Below, piece by piece: positions 7,429-15,911 of a stretch of 64,000 bases of DNA. This DNA is from a virus. A program made the translations under genes and the position numbers. The notes below the pieces were generated by a model. The model was not told where the DNA came from and did no database searches. It saw nothing but the letters and a program-made list of their open reading frames with translations. Position 1 is the stretch's first letter. Each line of letters opens with the position of its first letter. Location: IMG/VR virus record IMGVR_UViG_3300009774_000008, positions 1 to 64,000 of that record. The stretch is one strand, 5' to 3'.

Positions 7429-8424
7429 TTAAAACAATGGTTTTCTTACAACTGATGATGGAGTATACTTGTAATCACGAGCCCAATTTTGCAAGAACTG
7501 AACATTGAAAATAACTCTCTGCTTGTAATCGTCAGCTAACCTTTCCATCGAGTACCCGTGACTTTCAACATACTTTTGAATTTCCTGCTGTGCATCTTTT
7601 GGCATTTTCCTAATATGGTCCGGTGCATGTAACCTACTTGAGCTAACTGTAACCGACCCGTACTTTGTCATTATGCTACCATTAGCACCGTTCATAATCC
7701 AGCTCGTTGAATCCGCACTTGTAAATGGATATCTCTCTAATATATGCAAAGAGGTCATTCCAAAAGCATGCGTTTGAACATTTGGGTTTGAACTCTTTTT
7801 GATAATTTTAAAGCACTTGTCAATGAACTTTTCCTTTTCTTTAACTACTTGGTCATTGGCAGGAGATATTCCAATATAAGGTATATGCTTACCATCAAAT
7901 TTAGTTTCTAAAATATTAATGAGCCATTTATAGTCCTCACCTTGATGGAATATTGGTAATAACTTATCTGGACTTGTTAATCTTTCTCTCATATACAAGT
8001 AGTTGTCCCAACTTAGTTCTGGCGCCTCATTAAGTTGTTGCGGTGTTTTAGGTTCACGGAACACACCAGGAATCTTATCTACTTGAGCACATATATGAAT
8101 CTGAGAATCAATTAAATTTAAAAACTCTATATATGCATCTACGTCTACTTCGGCTCCTCTAGTATGAGCTGAGAAAGCTCCAGAGTCAATAAATAAGTTA
8201 CCCTTACAGTATCCTTCATCTCTTCCCGCTATCCAACCCCTTATAACTATTTTATCGAGTAGCTGACTAGCGAGTCTGTTAGCACCACGAGTCCTTAAGA
8301 ATTCTTCAGCTAACTTGTTCTGGCTTCCTGCAAAGTATAGCTGAAAACCTCCAGCAGACTTTACTTCCTCGAGAGGAGCGGAATTAACTACTTTCTCTAT
8401 GTGCAATAAACTCATTCTTGACAT
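7429..8424 (-). CDS. dpdA: DpdA-type DNA 7-deazaguanine transglycosylase (TGT paralogue)
   Basis: 331 aa. Members of this TGT-related family exchange guanine in DNA for a 7-deazaguanine base. The TIM-barrel motif FIDSGAFSAHTRG places D80 at the position of the TGT DSGGFQ aspartate, and SADSTSW near D240 supplies the second acidic site seen in phage DpdA proteins. The tRNA TGT zinc motif CxCxxC is absent. It sits immediately upstream of a complete preQ1 pathway, so the likely modification is preQ1 in DNA. A queuine tRNA-ribosyltransferase role is less likely. Confidence 0.85.
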   Translation of the reverse strand: MSRMSLLHIEKVVNSAPLEEVKSAGGFQLYFAGSQNKLAEEFLRTRGANRLASQLLDKIVIRGWIAGRDEGYCKGNLFIDSGAFSAHTRGAEVDVDAYIEFLNLIDSQIHICAQVDKIPGVFREPKTPQQLNEAPELSWDNYLYMRERLTSPDKLLPIFHQGEDYKWLINILETKFDGKHIPYIGISPANDQVVKEKEKFIDKCFKIIKKSSNPNVQTHAFGMTSLHILERYPFTSADSTSWIMNGANGSIMTKYGSVTVSSSRLHAPDHIRKMPKDAQQEIQKYVESHGYSMERLADDYKQRVIFNVQFLQNWARDYKYTPSSVVRKPLF

Positions 8425-8535
8425 TTACTTAACCCCCTTACCATAACACTTAGGACAAGGTACTTTTATGCTACCCAACCAAACCATCTTAAATATAAAG
8501 CCCATTCCATTACAGAATTTACAATTCTTCCTCAT
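8425..8535 (-). CDS. DnaJ-like CxxC zinc protein, 36 aa
   Basis: MRKNCKFCNGMGF and VPCPKCYGKG form the two CxxCxGxG knuckles of a DnaJ-type zinc finger with nothing else attached. The ATG follows AAAGGGGAG and the stop abuts the dpdA-like start. Such mini zinc fingers are common between phage replication genes; function unknown. Confidence 0.7.
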   Translation of the reverse strand: MRKNCKFCNGMGFIFKMVWLGSIKVPCPKCYGKGVK

Positions 8536-8548
8536 GTTGACTCCCCTT

Positions 8549-10819
8549 TTAAGCTACTTCTTCACCGTACCAAACTTTAGTTATTTCAGCATCAGATTTC
8601 ATTGGTACTGTTATCTTAGATTTAGCTGCCTGAACCATAAGTAGTGACAATCTATCTGCACATTGTTTTGCAAACTGTTCTGGACACTCCGCTATTAATT
8701 CATCATGAACTTGCAATACAATTTGACATTTCCATTCCCTAAGTTGAGAATCATTGTGAATAAGAATCATTGCTAGTTTCGTCATATCAGCACTCGTACC
8801 TTGAATAATACTGTTAACGCACTGACGTTCTGCTTCCGCAATAATTCCACCATTGTCTCTAATTAATATTCCTCTTAGCTTAGCTTCTGCTCGAATGGCA
8901 CCTCTGTCTTTATTGGACCACGTACCCTTAAGACGTTTAATATATTCGACTTTAGTTTTTTCATCTACTTCCATTGAAAATTGTTCTTGTTCATCAAACG
9001 AAAGTGGGTCGAAGTCTACTGGCGTAGTACCCATTAATATAAACTCAAATTCTGGTAATAGTAAGTCTGGTAATCTTCTCTTTCTACCCCAAGCTGTTTC
9101 GACGTAACCATTAATCTTAGCATCTTCAATAGTCTTGTCAATGAATTTCTTAACCTGTGGATATTCAGTGAAAAACTTATCAATTATCTTTTGAGCTTCT
9201 TTTGTGGATACACCAAGTTGCTCTGCAATCGATTTAGTTCCTCTTCCATACATTATACCTAATATGATGCTCTTAACACTATCTCGACGTTTCTTTCCTG
9301 CTGGGTTTTTAGTTCCATCTAAGCTAGTCTCTTTACATTCGTCATAAGGTACTTTATAAATTGAAGATGCTATCCAAGCGTAAATATCTTTTCCGTCTAA
9401 ATATGCTTGAATAAGTGCAGGGTCTTTGCTCATGTGAGCAAGTGTTCTAGGTTCTTGTTGCGAGAAGTCACAAGATACTAACAAATAACCTTCTGCCGCA
9501 CTAAACATTCGCCTAATCTCTTTATTGTGTGACGGTATGTTCTGCATATTAGGGTCTGATGAAGAAAACCTACCAGTTGCAGCACCATATTGATTAAACG
9601 AACAGTGAATACGCCCTGTATGAGGGTCTACAATCAACGGCATTTTATCAACGTAGGTACTTAATAACTTAGCTGTTTCTCTATAGTCTAATATGGCTTG
9701 TGATAGCGGAACATTTAGTGCTAATAATATTTCCTCCCCTGTACCTCTAGGCTTATCTTTGTCTGGAGACCTTAAACCTAAAATATCGTACAGTATAATT
9801 GCTATTTGTACTGAACTCCCAATACCCACAGGGTCAGATAACTTATGGCCTGGAGTTTTAACTTTGTATGCCTCAATTTCTTTGGAATACATACTTAATA
9901 CTTGATAGAATTTTACTTCTCTCTCAACTAGAAGTGCTGTATATTTAGTTGACAGGGCTGATGCAAATTTCATATCCAGTGTAATTCCTGTATCTTCCAT
10001 TTTAGCAACTGCTGGGATTAATGGCATTTCTATATTCCGGAAAACATAGAAGCAACCAGGTAGCTTAGTTCTAGTTAGGTGATGTCGTTGGAATTCATAT
10101 AACTCGAATGTTTTTACCCCATCACCTGCAGCGTAAAGATAGCCCGTAGTAATTGGAATTTGAGTAAATGGTATACCCTCAAACAATTTTCCATATGACA
10201 GCGCTTCTTTATCCTGTGTCACGCAATATTTTAAATGCAACTCCTTCAATGCTGCGGGTTCATTCTCATTTAAGCACTTTGCTGCTAGCATAGTATCCCA
10301 ATAACAAGTAATCACACAACCCACTTGATGAAGAATTACTCTAATATCAAATTTGCCATTGTGCATAATCCACTTGACACCAGATGAATCGCATTTCAAT
10401 AAACATTCTTTAACTACATCGACATCTACTTGATTTGAAGCCTTAACACCCGTAATATAACTGATATGGTTTAGCGGTATGTATGCGGGTTTGAGGCCGG
10501 GAGAGTAGAGACAAACTCCGGCTATGCTACATGACATAGGATTTAAAGAGTTTGTCTCTGTATCTATTGCTCCGATACCACTATTAATAATGGCATCAAA
10601 GTATTCCCGTACTTCTTGTTCTCCTCTAAGTAGCGTGTACTGTTCTGCATACTTTCCTAGCTTCGTAGCCACTACCGCCACAGCAGTTGAAATTCTACTA
10701 TGAATACCCTGTCCGCCTTTTACAGTAACAGACGTAGCTTGCGTCCTCGAAGCTTTGGAAAGTGCGGCCGAATCAGACTGCCTGGTAGCCCTTGGTGGCA
10801 TACTTTTAAGCAGTCCCAT
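8549..10819 (-). CDS. polA: Family A DNA polymerase with 3'-5' exonuclease
   Basis: 756 aa. After a low-complexity N-terminus comes a DnaQ-like exonuclease domain (D86-T-E88, then MHNGKFDIR and AAGDGVKTFELY), followed by the palm/fingers: motif A VSCDFSQQEPR (D451), motif B KKRRDSVKSIILGIMYG and motif C LQVHDELIAE (D706). There is no 5' nuclease domain. The fingers residue matching E. coli Pol I F762 is Leu (L520), a variant known in some phages. It is followed upstream by SSB, primase and helicase and is the presumed replicative polymerase. Confidence 0.95.
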   Translation of the reverse strand: MGLLKSMPPRATRQSDSAALSKASRTQATSVTVKGGQGIHSRISTAVAVVATKLGKYAEQYTLLRGEQEVREYFDAIINSGIGAIDTETNSLNPMSCSIAGVCLYSPGLKPAYIPLNHISYITGVKASNQVDVDVVKECLLKCDSSGVKWIMHNGKFDIRVILHQVGCVITCYWDTMLAAKCLNENEPAALKELHLKYCVTQDKEALSYGKLFEGIPFTQIPITTGYLYAAGDGVKTFELYEFQRHHLTRTKLPGCFYVFRNIEMPLIPAVAKMEDTGITLDMKFASALSTKYTALLVEREVKFYQVLSMYSKEIEAYKVKTPGHKLSDPVGIGSSVQIAIILYDILGLRSPDKDKPRGTGEEILLALNVPLSQAILDYRETAKLLSTYVDKMPLIVDPHTGRIHCSFNQYGAATGRFSSSDPNMQNIPSHNKEIRRMFSAAEGYLLVSCDFSQQEPRTLAHMSKDPALIQAYLDGKDIYAWIASSIYKVPYDECKETSLDGTKNPAGKKRRDSVKSIILGIMYGRGTKSIAEQLGVSTKEAQKIIDKFFTEYPQVKKFIDKTIEDAKINGYVETAWGRKRRLPDLLLPEFEFILMGTTPVDFDPLSFDEQEQFSMEVDEKTKVEYIKRLKGTWSNKDRGAIRAEAKLRGILIRDNGGIIAEAERQCVNSIIQGTSADMTKLAMILIHNDSQLREWKCQIVLQVHDELIAECPEQFAKQCADRLSLLMVQAAKSKITVPMKSDAEITKVWYGEEVA

Positions 10820-11602
10820 TTAGAACACCTCGCCTTTAGTTCCTCTTGCTGACCTGGAAGTTGCTCTCGAACTAGGTTGTTGAGAAGGCTCAGGAGTTGG
10901 TGTTCCTCGTCTAGTTGCTACACCAGAAGTTCCGGTTGTATTTGTACCTCTTGAAGTTCTCTGGTTGGCTGCAGGCGCAGCGGCGGCAACAGGTGCTCGC
11001 CTACCAGTAGTTTGACGAGTTTGTGGTGCTTGTTCTTCCTCATTTACAACTGGAAAATTACCAGTTTGTAGGAAAACTTCCATCTCCTCGAAAGATTTAT
11101 CTAATATAAGGCCACCTAATAATTCTGGATATTCTACTTCATTTAGGTCTACTGGTGCTATCCTATCCATTGGAAATGTCTCATATTTAGTTTCCTTGTC
11201 TCCAGCTACTCCATGCCTTTCAATTTCAAAAACATAATTAGATAGAGGAGAATATCTATTGAACAAGCCTTGCAACTTGGACATAAAGTTCTTCCCTCTT
11301 TCCCATATCTTAACTTTACCATCATCATGCTGATACATAATGATAAATCTAACTGGCTTAACTGGACTCCCTTGAGCACATAAAGGACAATCATCTATTG
11401 CTTGGTCGTAAGTTCTAAGACAGCTAACATATCTTTCCTTGTCACCTATCTTTTCTTTGTGGCAAGCATATACTTCTATGTCTTCGTACTTGTCGTGCAT
11501 AAACTGGACACGAGCGATGTCACCATCATTCTTAAGCTGAAACCATTCACCATTCAAACTGTTTTGATACTTGTCTGCGTCATTCGGGTCAATTCTTCCC
11601 AT
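10820..11602 (-). CDS. ssb: Phage single-stranded DNA-binding protein
   Basis: 260 aa. The N-terminal beta-rich domain carries a zinc-like set (C47, H48, C61, C72-x2-C75 in DDCPLCAQG) typical of gp32-like SSBs of Gram-positive phages. Residues from about 190 on are disordered (Ala, Thr, Arg, Pro, Ser), ending in EVF. It would coat ssDNA and bind replisome partners through the tail. It abuts polA. The coding DNA of the last residues doubles as the polA RBS (GAGGTGTTC). Confidence 0.8.
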   Translation of the reverse strand: MGRIDPNDADKYQNSLNGEWFQLKNDGDIARVQFMHDKYEDIEVYACHKEKIGDKERYVSCLRTYDQAIDDCPLCAQGSPVKPVRFIIMYQHDDGKVKIWERGKNFMSKLQGLFNRYSPLSNYVFEIERHGVAGDKETKYETFPMDRIAPVDLNEVEYPELLGGLILDKSFEEMEVFLQTGNFPVVNEEEQAPQTRQTTGRRAPVAAAAPAANQRTSRGTNTTGTSGVATRRGTPTPEPSQQPSSRATSRSARGTKGEVF

Positions 11603-11639
11603 CTTTTAAGTCCTCCTAATTAATAGTATTTAATAGTTT

Positions 11640-12341
11640 TTACTTGCAGCCATCTGCCCCACAGTGGCTAACTTGCTCATGCTTGGTACGACAAACTGCA
11701 CTTCTCTTGGATATGTTTTGCCTGTCAATAACTGCCTTCTTCATTAGTCTCTTAACGAACGAGGTTGAACCACATAACTTTTTGAGCAAAGCAGCGGAAA
11801 ATCCATCGTACTCATCAAACTGTTCGTTGTCTGAGCACTTTACAACTGTTTTAGTTTTATCATCCCATATTACTATAGTGGTTCTCCCATTGTAAATTAC
11901 AGTTACAGGGTTAGGCATAATAAAATTATTTGCTTGGTTGGATGACGCCAACTGCTTGTACAATTTTTGAGTAAGTAAATCATCTTCGTTAGTATACGAC
12001 GCTATAAACTGCTTGTGCAAGTTTTGGGCGTATTCAACATCCTCTGTACGACGACTAACAAACTGCTTGTACATTTCCGAGCCACAACCTAATGGCGAAC
12101 AATTCAGCATTAAAGTCTTACCATTAGCTCTACCATTATTTAATGCTATTTGCTGTTCATATGGAGAACTCTGCTTATCCATGTTAGGTCTATATCTTCC
12201 TGCCACAAGCTGGTTATGAACATTATCTGATATTCTATCTCCTAACTTTTCTGCAGGATAACCTAAGTTACGAGCAGAAGTTACTATAGCATCTGTGATG
12301 CCCTCAATAACAGAATTAAGTGGGTATCCTCTAAATGACAT
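11640..12341 (-). CDS. Hypothetical protein with YKQF repeats
   Basis: 233 aa. Residues about 88-135 contain a degenerate repeat of roughly 20 aa (EMYKQFVSRRTEDVEYAQ, NLHKQFIASYTNEDDLLTQ, KLYKQLASSN). A beta/alpha domain follows with the pattern IYNGRTTIVIWDDKTKTVVKCS, which I recall as common in phage hypothetical proteins. The end is Cys/His-bearing (VCRTKHEQ, HCGADGC), a possible zinc site. It is embedded in the replication operon. Function unknown. Confidence 0.75.
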   Translation of the reverse strand: MSFRGYPLNSVIEGITDAIVTSARNLGYPAEKLGDRISDNVHNQLVAGRYRPNMDKQSSPYEQQIALNNGRANGKTLMLNCSPLGCGSEMYKQFVSRRTEDVEYAQNLHKQFIASYTNEDDLLTQKLYKQLASSNQANNFIMPNPVTVIYNGRTTIVIWDDKTKTVVKCSDNEQFDEYDGFSAALLKKLCGSTSFVKRLMKKAVIDRQNISKRSAVCRTKHEQVSHCGADGCK

Positions 12342-12934
12342 TACACTACCTCCCTATAAAATAGTCCATCAGTGATAATTGTTTTCATTAAAGGCCATTG
12401 AGCTAATTCTGTGAATACAAATTTTGCTCGTAAGGCCCATCCCCACTCTTTTGGAAACATTTGAACGGCTCTTTTTAAATTAAGAGAGGTGAGTGAACTC
12501 GGATGGCACAAAACATTAAATCTCTTATTAGCATACGTGCATTCAAACACATTTCTGCCATTGTATTTAATTACGTCGGAACGGTGTGCACCATCTACTG
12601 TGATATCCAAAGTACCTACTGACGTTTCTTTGACGAGTTCTATAAACTTATTTCTAAGAATTAACCCAATTCCAGCTTCTCCTGATAAACCACTGTCACT
12701 CTCAGGATTGACTGTCTTTTCAATAGATGGTTCTTCTTTTTTCTCGTCCTCTTCAATTTTAGGTTGCAATTGTTCTTGTGGCACAGATGTGTACCAACGC
12801 TGAAATGTGGATTGTGTTACTGTCTTAGCAACTCCGCTAGATTCAATAACAACTGTTAATTCATCTTCTGAAATTACGATGCCAAGGGCTCCGTTACGCT
12901 TACAATATACTTCTTGGTTAATTACTGGTTTCAT
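12341..12934 (-). CDS. Hypothetical two-domain protein, 197 aa
   Basis: An N-terminal small beta-barrel-like segment (residues 1-50, INQEVYCKRNGALGIVIS, KOW/Tudor-like in look) is joined by an acidic linker (EEDEKKEEPSIEK) to an alpha/beta domain of about 110 residues ending in REVV. It overlaps the next start by one base, and its last codons supply GGGAGGTAGTG as that gene's RBS. A promoter lies just upstream at 12990-13018. Function unknown. Confidence 0.75.
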   Translation of the reverse strand: MKPVINQEVYCKRNGALGIVISEDELTVVIESSGVAKTVTQSTFQRWYTSVPQEQLQPKIEEDEKKEEPSIEKTVNPESDSGLSGEAGIGLILRNKFIELVKETSVGTLDITVDGAHRSDVIKYNGRNVFECTYANKRFNVLCHPSSLTSLNLKRAVQMFPKEWGWALRAKFVFTELAQWPLMKTIITDGLFYREVV

Positions 12935-12989
12935 ACGTTTTCCCCTTCCATAGTTTTTAATAGTGACGCTACTGAGTACCGTCTATTAT

Positions 12990-13018
12990 ATTGTACTACA
13001 TAATATAATAATTGTAAA
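12990..13018 (-). promoter_or_regulatory. Promoter TTTACA-17-TACAAT
   Basis: On the minus strand TTTACA (13018-13013), 17 nt, TACAAT (12995-12990), with TATGTAG just before the -10. The same TATGTAGTACAAT block occurs at 21061, 51201 and 62781. It lies right after the primase gene and probably starts the SSB/polA/queuosine transcript. Confidence 0.75.
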
Positions 13019-13027
13019 GTAACTTCT

Positions 13028-13972
13028 TTAAAAATATTGTGGTAATTCTAATATTCTTGAATCCAAACTATTTAGGTCCTGACCTTCCGGAATGAGGTAC
13101 TGAGTTACTATCTTGCAACTGCATAATTCTTTTCTTAGTTTCTCAGCTGCTCGTTGTCCGGCGGGGTCAGGGTCAGTTGCTATGATATACTTTCGAATTG
13201 GTAAACTTCTTAGTATCCTATATTGCTCTTCCGTTCCTGTTCCTATTAATGCTATGCCGGGCTTGTTAAACTTCCACCCAGTGAGGCAGTTTAGTATTGA
13301 CTCCGATATTACAGCTTCGGAAAACTCACCGCTTGTAAATCTTTCACCACCGTAAACAGGCTTATGAGCTCCTTCTGGATAATGAAAAAACTTACTTTTA
13401 ACACTCCTGCGAGCAATAAAAACGGGAGCCTTATTAACATCATACACAGGAAAAGTAATACACTCGCTCCCACTATCATATCCAACATCAAACATTTCAA
13501 TAATTTCATTTGTTAACCCCCTCTTATACATATATGGATGATAATACCTGTAACTGGCTAATTCAACTTCCGTGAAACCAGCTACAGGTTTAGCTACCCG
13601 TTTTGCACCACGCACAAGGTTGAGCTGCAGTGCTTTTCGTGTTTCAATACTAACGGTAAGGAATGTTTTTGCAAGCCACTGACGGCCATATGCACCCTCA
13701 TCGTCGTACCCAAAGATATTAGATATCATTTGGTCTAGTGTTCCGGCCCAACCGCATGAAAAACAATGGCACTTCATATCTGTTTTAGAGATACCAAATG
13801 AGGGTTTTCTTTCTAATCCCTCGTGATGAAATGGGCAGGTTGTCATTATGTTGTGACCTGTAGGCCTAAATACTCTCATTATATTTAAGCCCGCTAAGTC
13901 ACTCTGTCTTTTTAGTTCATACAATACAGTTTGTTCGTCCTCTATAATAGGATTGCCGTTTACTGTAAACAC
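13028..13972 (-). CDS. DnaG-type primase (CHC2 zinc finger plus TOPRIM)
   Basis: 314 aa. The zinc-binding domain has C46-x2-H49...C70-x2-C73 (CPFHHEG, CHCFSC). The TOPRIM domain has E224 (VISESILNC) and D267-x-D269 (ATDPDPAG). It makes RNA primers for lagging-strand synthesis. It lacks the C-terminal helicase-binding domain of bacterial DnaG, so it is a short phage form. GTG start at 13972 after GGGAGGTG, just downstream of the helicase. Confidence 0.92.
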   Translation of the reverse strand: MFTVNGNPIIEDEQTVLYELKRQSDLAGLNIMRVFRPTGHNIMTTCPFHHEGLERKPSFGISKTDMKCHCFSCGWAGTLDQMISNIFGYDDEGAYGRQWLAKTFLTVSIETRKALQLNLVRGAKRVAKPVAGFTEVELASYRYYHPYMYKRGLTNEIIEMFDVGYDSGSECITFPVYDVNKAPVFIARRSVKSKFFHYPEGAHKPVYGGERFTSGEFSEAVISESILNCLTGWKFNKPGIALIGTGTEEQYRILRSLPIRKYIIATDPDPAGQRAAEKLRKELCSCKIVTQYLIPEGQDLNSLDSRILELPQYF

Positions 13973-13975
13973 AGT

Positions 13976-15247
13976 TTAAAACACCTCCCTACCATTTGTA
14001 AATTCTTTCTTCACATTCTTAATATCTTGGGTTGTGTCTCTGTTATCCTCTTCATTTGGTATGTATTTAAACACACCGAAGTCAATATCCCATAAATATA
14101 GAATACTATCTCCACTCTTACCATTTCTGTTTTTCCTAACGATAAGTTCAATACCAGGACCCTTTTGCTTAGCAGCAATTACAGTTGAAGCGTTATAAGC
14201 AATACCATCGGAGTCTCTAATATTCTCTAACTCGGGTGCTCCGCCATCTTCTTTTGCTCCTTCTCTGTTTGACTGGCACACCACTATAATAGGTATCTTC
14301 AATTCAATGCTAAGCTCCATCAAATCCTCTGATATATTAGTAAGAGCGGTTGTTCTGTTATCTCCTCTTTCTTTTCGTTCATCCTTAAGATAACTTATTC
14401 CGTCTACCCCTAAAATATCTATCTTGTTACACTCCACAAAAGCTCTCAGTTTAGATACTGTTATCTTTCTCTTGAAGTCTTTAGGACTAGCTACAAAGAA
14501 AGGAACTTCACTCTTTGTTAGAGATTGAATATAGTCTGAGTAGTCCTCAATTTCCTCACCCCTAGTTAAACCAGAGTTCTTAATGTTAGCGTGCAGAGTA
14601 TCAAATCTATACCCTGTTTTATTAGCCGACATTTCAGGTTCAACTAATCCAACTCTCTTATTGCACTTCCAAGCATGTTCCAGTGTCTTAATTAACAACC
14701 AGGATTTTCCTTGACCCGTACGAGCAAAGATTACCCCAAATTCTTCTCCCATTTGCCACCCACCTGTCATTTCATCAATTTCCTTGAAACCAGTAGGTAT
14801 GGAAAACTTTTCGGGGTTCTTCTTTCTAGCATTCCATTCATCTAATCTTTCAGGAGCACCAGAAATGATGTCTTTACCTGTAAGAGAACTCTTTTGGGTT
14901 AACATTGCTAGTTGAGATTGTAAATACTCCACAGCAGCTCCCGCATCTGTTTGTATTATTTCAGCTAACTTATTAATTACCGGAACAGTTAGAGAATACA
15001 AATGCTCCTCGTTAAAAGTATCTATTAAGTATTTATCCGACTCAGCTACCTCAACCATCGTAAAATTCGGAAACTTAGATATAAAGGTTTCTTTATCTGG
15101 GATGTTACCGTACTCCTTTAAGTGGTTCGAAATGAATGTATACTCATCTTGGTATGTAATAAAGTATTCCTCTGTAATTCCATTCAAAGTGAGTAAGCTA
15201 ATATTCCTTTGTTTGAGTACTCGAGATAAAATTTGAAGCTCAACCAT
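13976..15247 (-). CDS. DnaB-type replicative helicase
   Basis: 423 aa. An N-terminal helical domain (about 1-125) is followed by a RecA-fold SF4 helicase core: Walker A ARTGQGKS (175-182), Walker B LGVDGISYL, and IVVCQSNREGA with ENIRDSDGIAYN. It unwinds DNA at the fork as a hexamer, loaded by the protein encoded just upstream. The start overlaps the loader gene by 8 nt. The C-terminus ends REVF, encoded by the primase RBS region. Confidence 0.92.
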   Translation of the reverse strand: MVELQILSRVLKQRNISLLTLNGITEEYFITYQDEYTFISNHLKEYGNIPDKETFISKFPNFTMVEVAESDKYLIDTFNEEHLYSLTVPVINKLAEIIQTDAGAAVEYLQSQLAMLTQKSSLTGKDIISGAPERLDEWNARKKNPEKFSIPTGFKEIDEMTGGWQMGEEFGVIFARTGQGKSWLLIKTLEHAWKCNKRVGLVEPEMSANKTGYRFDTLHANIKNSGLTRGEEIEDYSDYIQSLTKSEVPFFVASPKDFKRKITVSKLRAFVECNKIDILGVDGISYLKDERKERGDNRTTALTNISEDLMELSIELKIPIIVVCQSNREGAKEDGGAPELENIRDSDGIAYNASTVIAAKQKGPGIELIVRKNRNGKSGDSILYLWDIDFGVFKYIPNEEDNRDTTQDIKNVKKEFTNGREVF

Positions 15248-15911
15248 TTCTCAACCCCCTCTTGTCATTGTCAGAAAACTGAATTACTTCACTTGTATTC
15301 CAAATCCTACTAGCTAGCCTACCGCCTAAATATTCTGCCATTAGCTCATATTCAGTGTTTCCTGTGAATATATTTGATTTGTTAGCGAGCATTCTAGCGT
15401 CTATATAATTAAGTAGCATGGAGTAATTGAAGTCCGTCAATTTGGTTGATGTAATATCATCCCATATAACTACATCACAAGTAATTAAATCTTCCCTGAG
15501 TGTTATGAATTCACTGTCGCGGTTGTTGATAACTGCACGATTTCTGTCCAGGAATTCAGGAACTGACAAGAATATACCTCTTCTACGAAAACCATTACCC
15601 GCCCATATTTCGTTGAAGTATGCCAGCATTAGCTTTATAGCCCAGCTTGTCTTCCCGTTTCCAAAATTAGAGGAATACAAGTATAAGTTCTGGCCCTCCT
15701 TTACCCAAGTTTCTATATCCGTCTTAATATCCTTCAACTGCCTAAATTGATTAAGGTCAGCTCCAGGAACAAGAACCTGAGGGTACCATTTAGATTTAGG
15801 AATGTTAGACGATTCCAATAAATATTTCATCTCTACAAATCTAATACAAGAGCTGCTACAAACATTGGTGCATTGCTCATGATACCAACACTCATCAATT
15901 TGTAATTCCAT
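15240..15911 (-). CDS. DnaC-like helicase loader (AAA+ ATPase)
   Basis: 223 aa. A Cys-rich N-terminus (C8, C14, C18, C22) that may bind zinc precedes an AAA+ core with Walker A SNFGNGKT (81-88), Walker B VVIWDDI, sensor region IFTGNTEYE and the arginine-finger-like GGRLASRIW. This is the DnaC/DnaI pattern: it loads the DnaB-type helicase. The order initiator, loader, helicase, primase is a classical replication-start module. Confidence 0.9.
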   Translation of the reverse strand: MELQIDECWYHEQCTNVCSSSCIRFVEMKYLLESSNIPKSKWYPQVLVPGADLNQFRQLKDIKTDIETWVKEGQNLYLYSSNFGNGKTSWAIKLMLAYFNEIWAGNGFRRRGIFLSVPEFLDRNRAVINNRDSEFITLREDLITCDVVIWDDITSTKLTDFNYSMLLNYIDARMLANKSNIFTGNTEYELMAEYLGGRLASRIWNTSEVIQFSDNDKRGLRNG

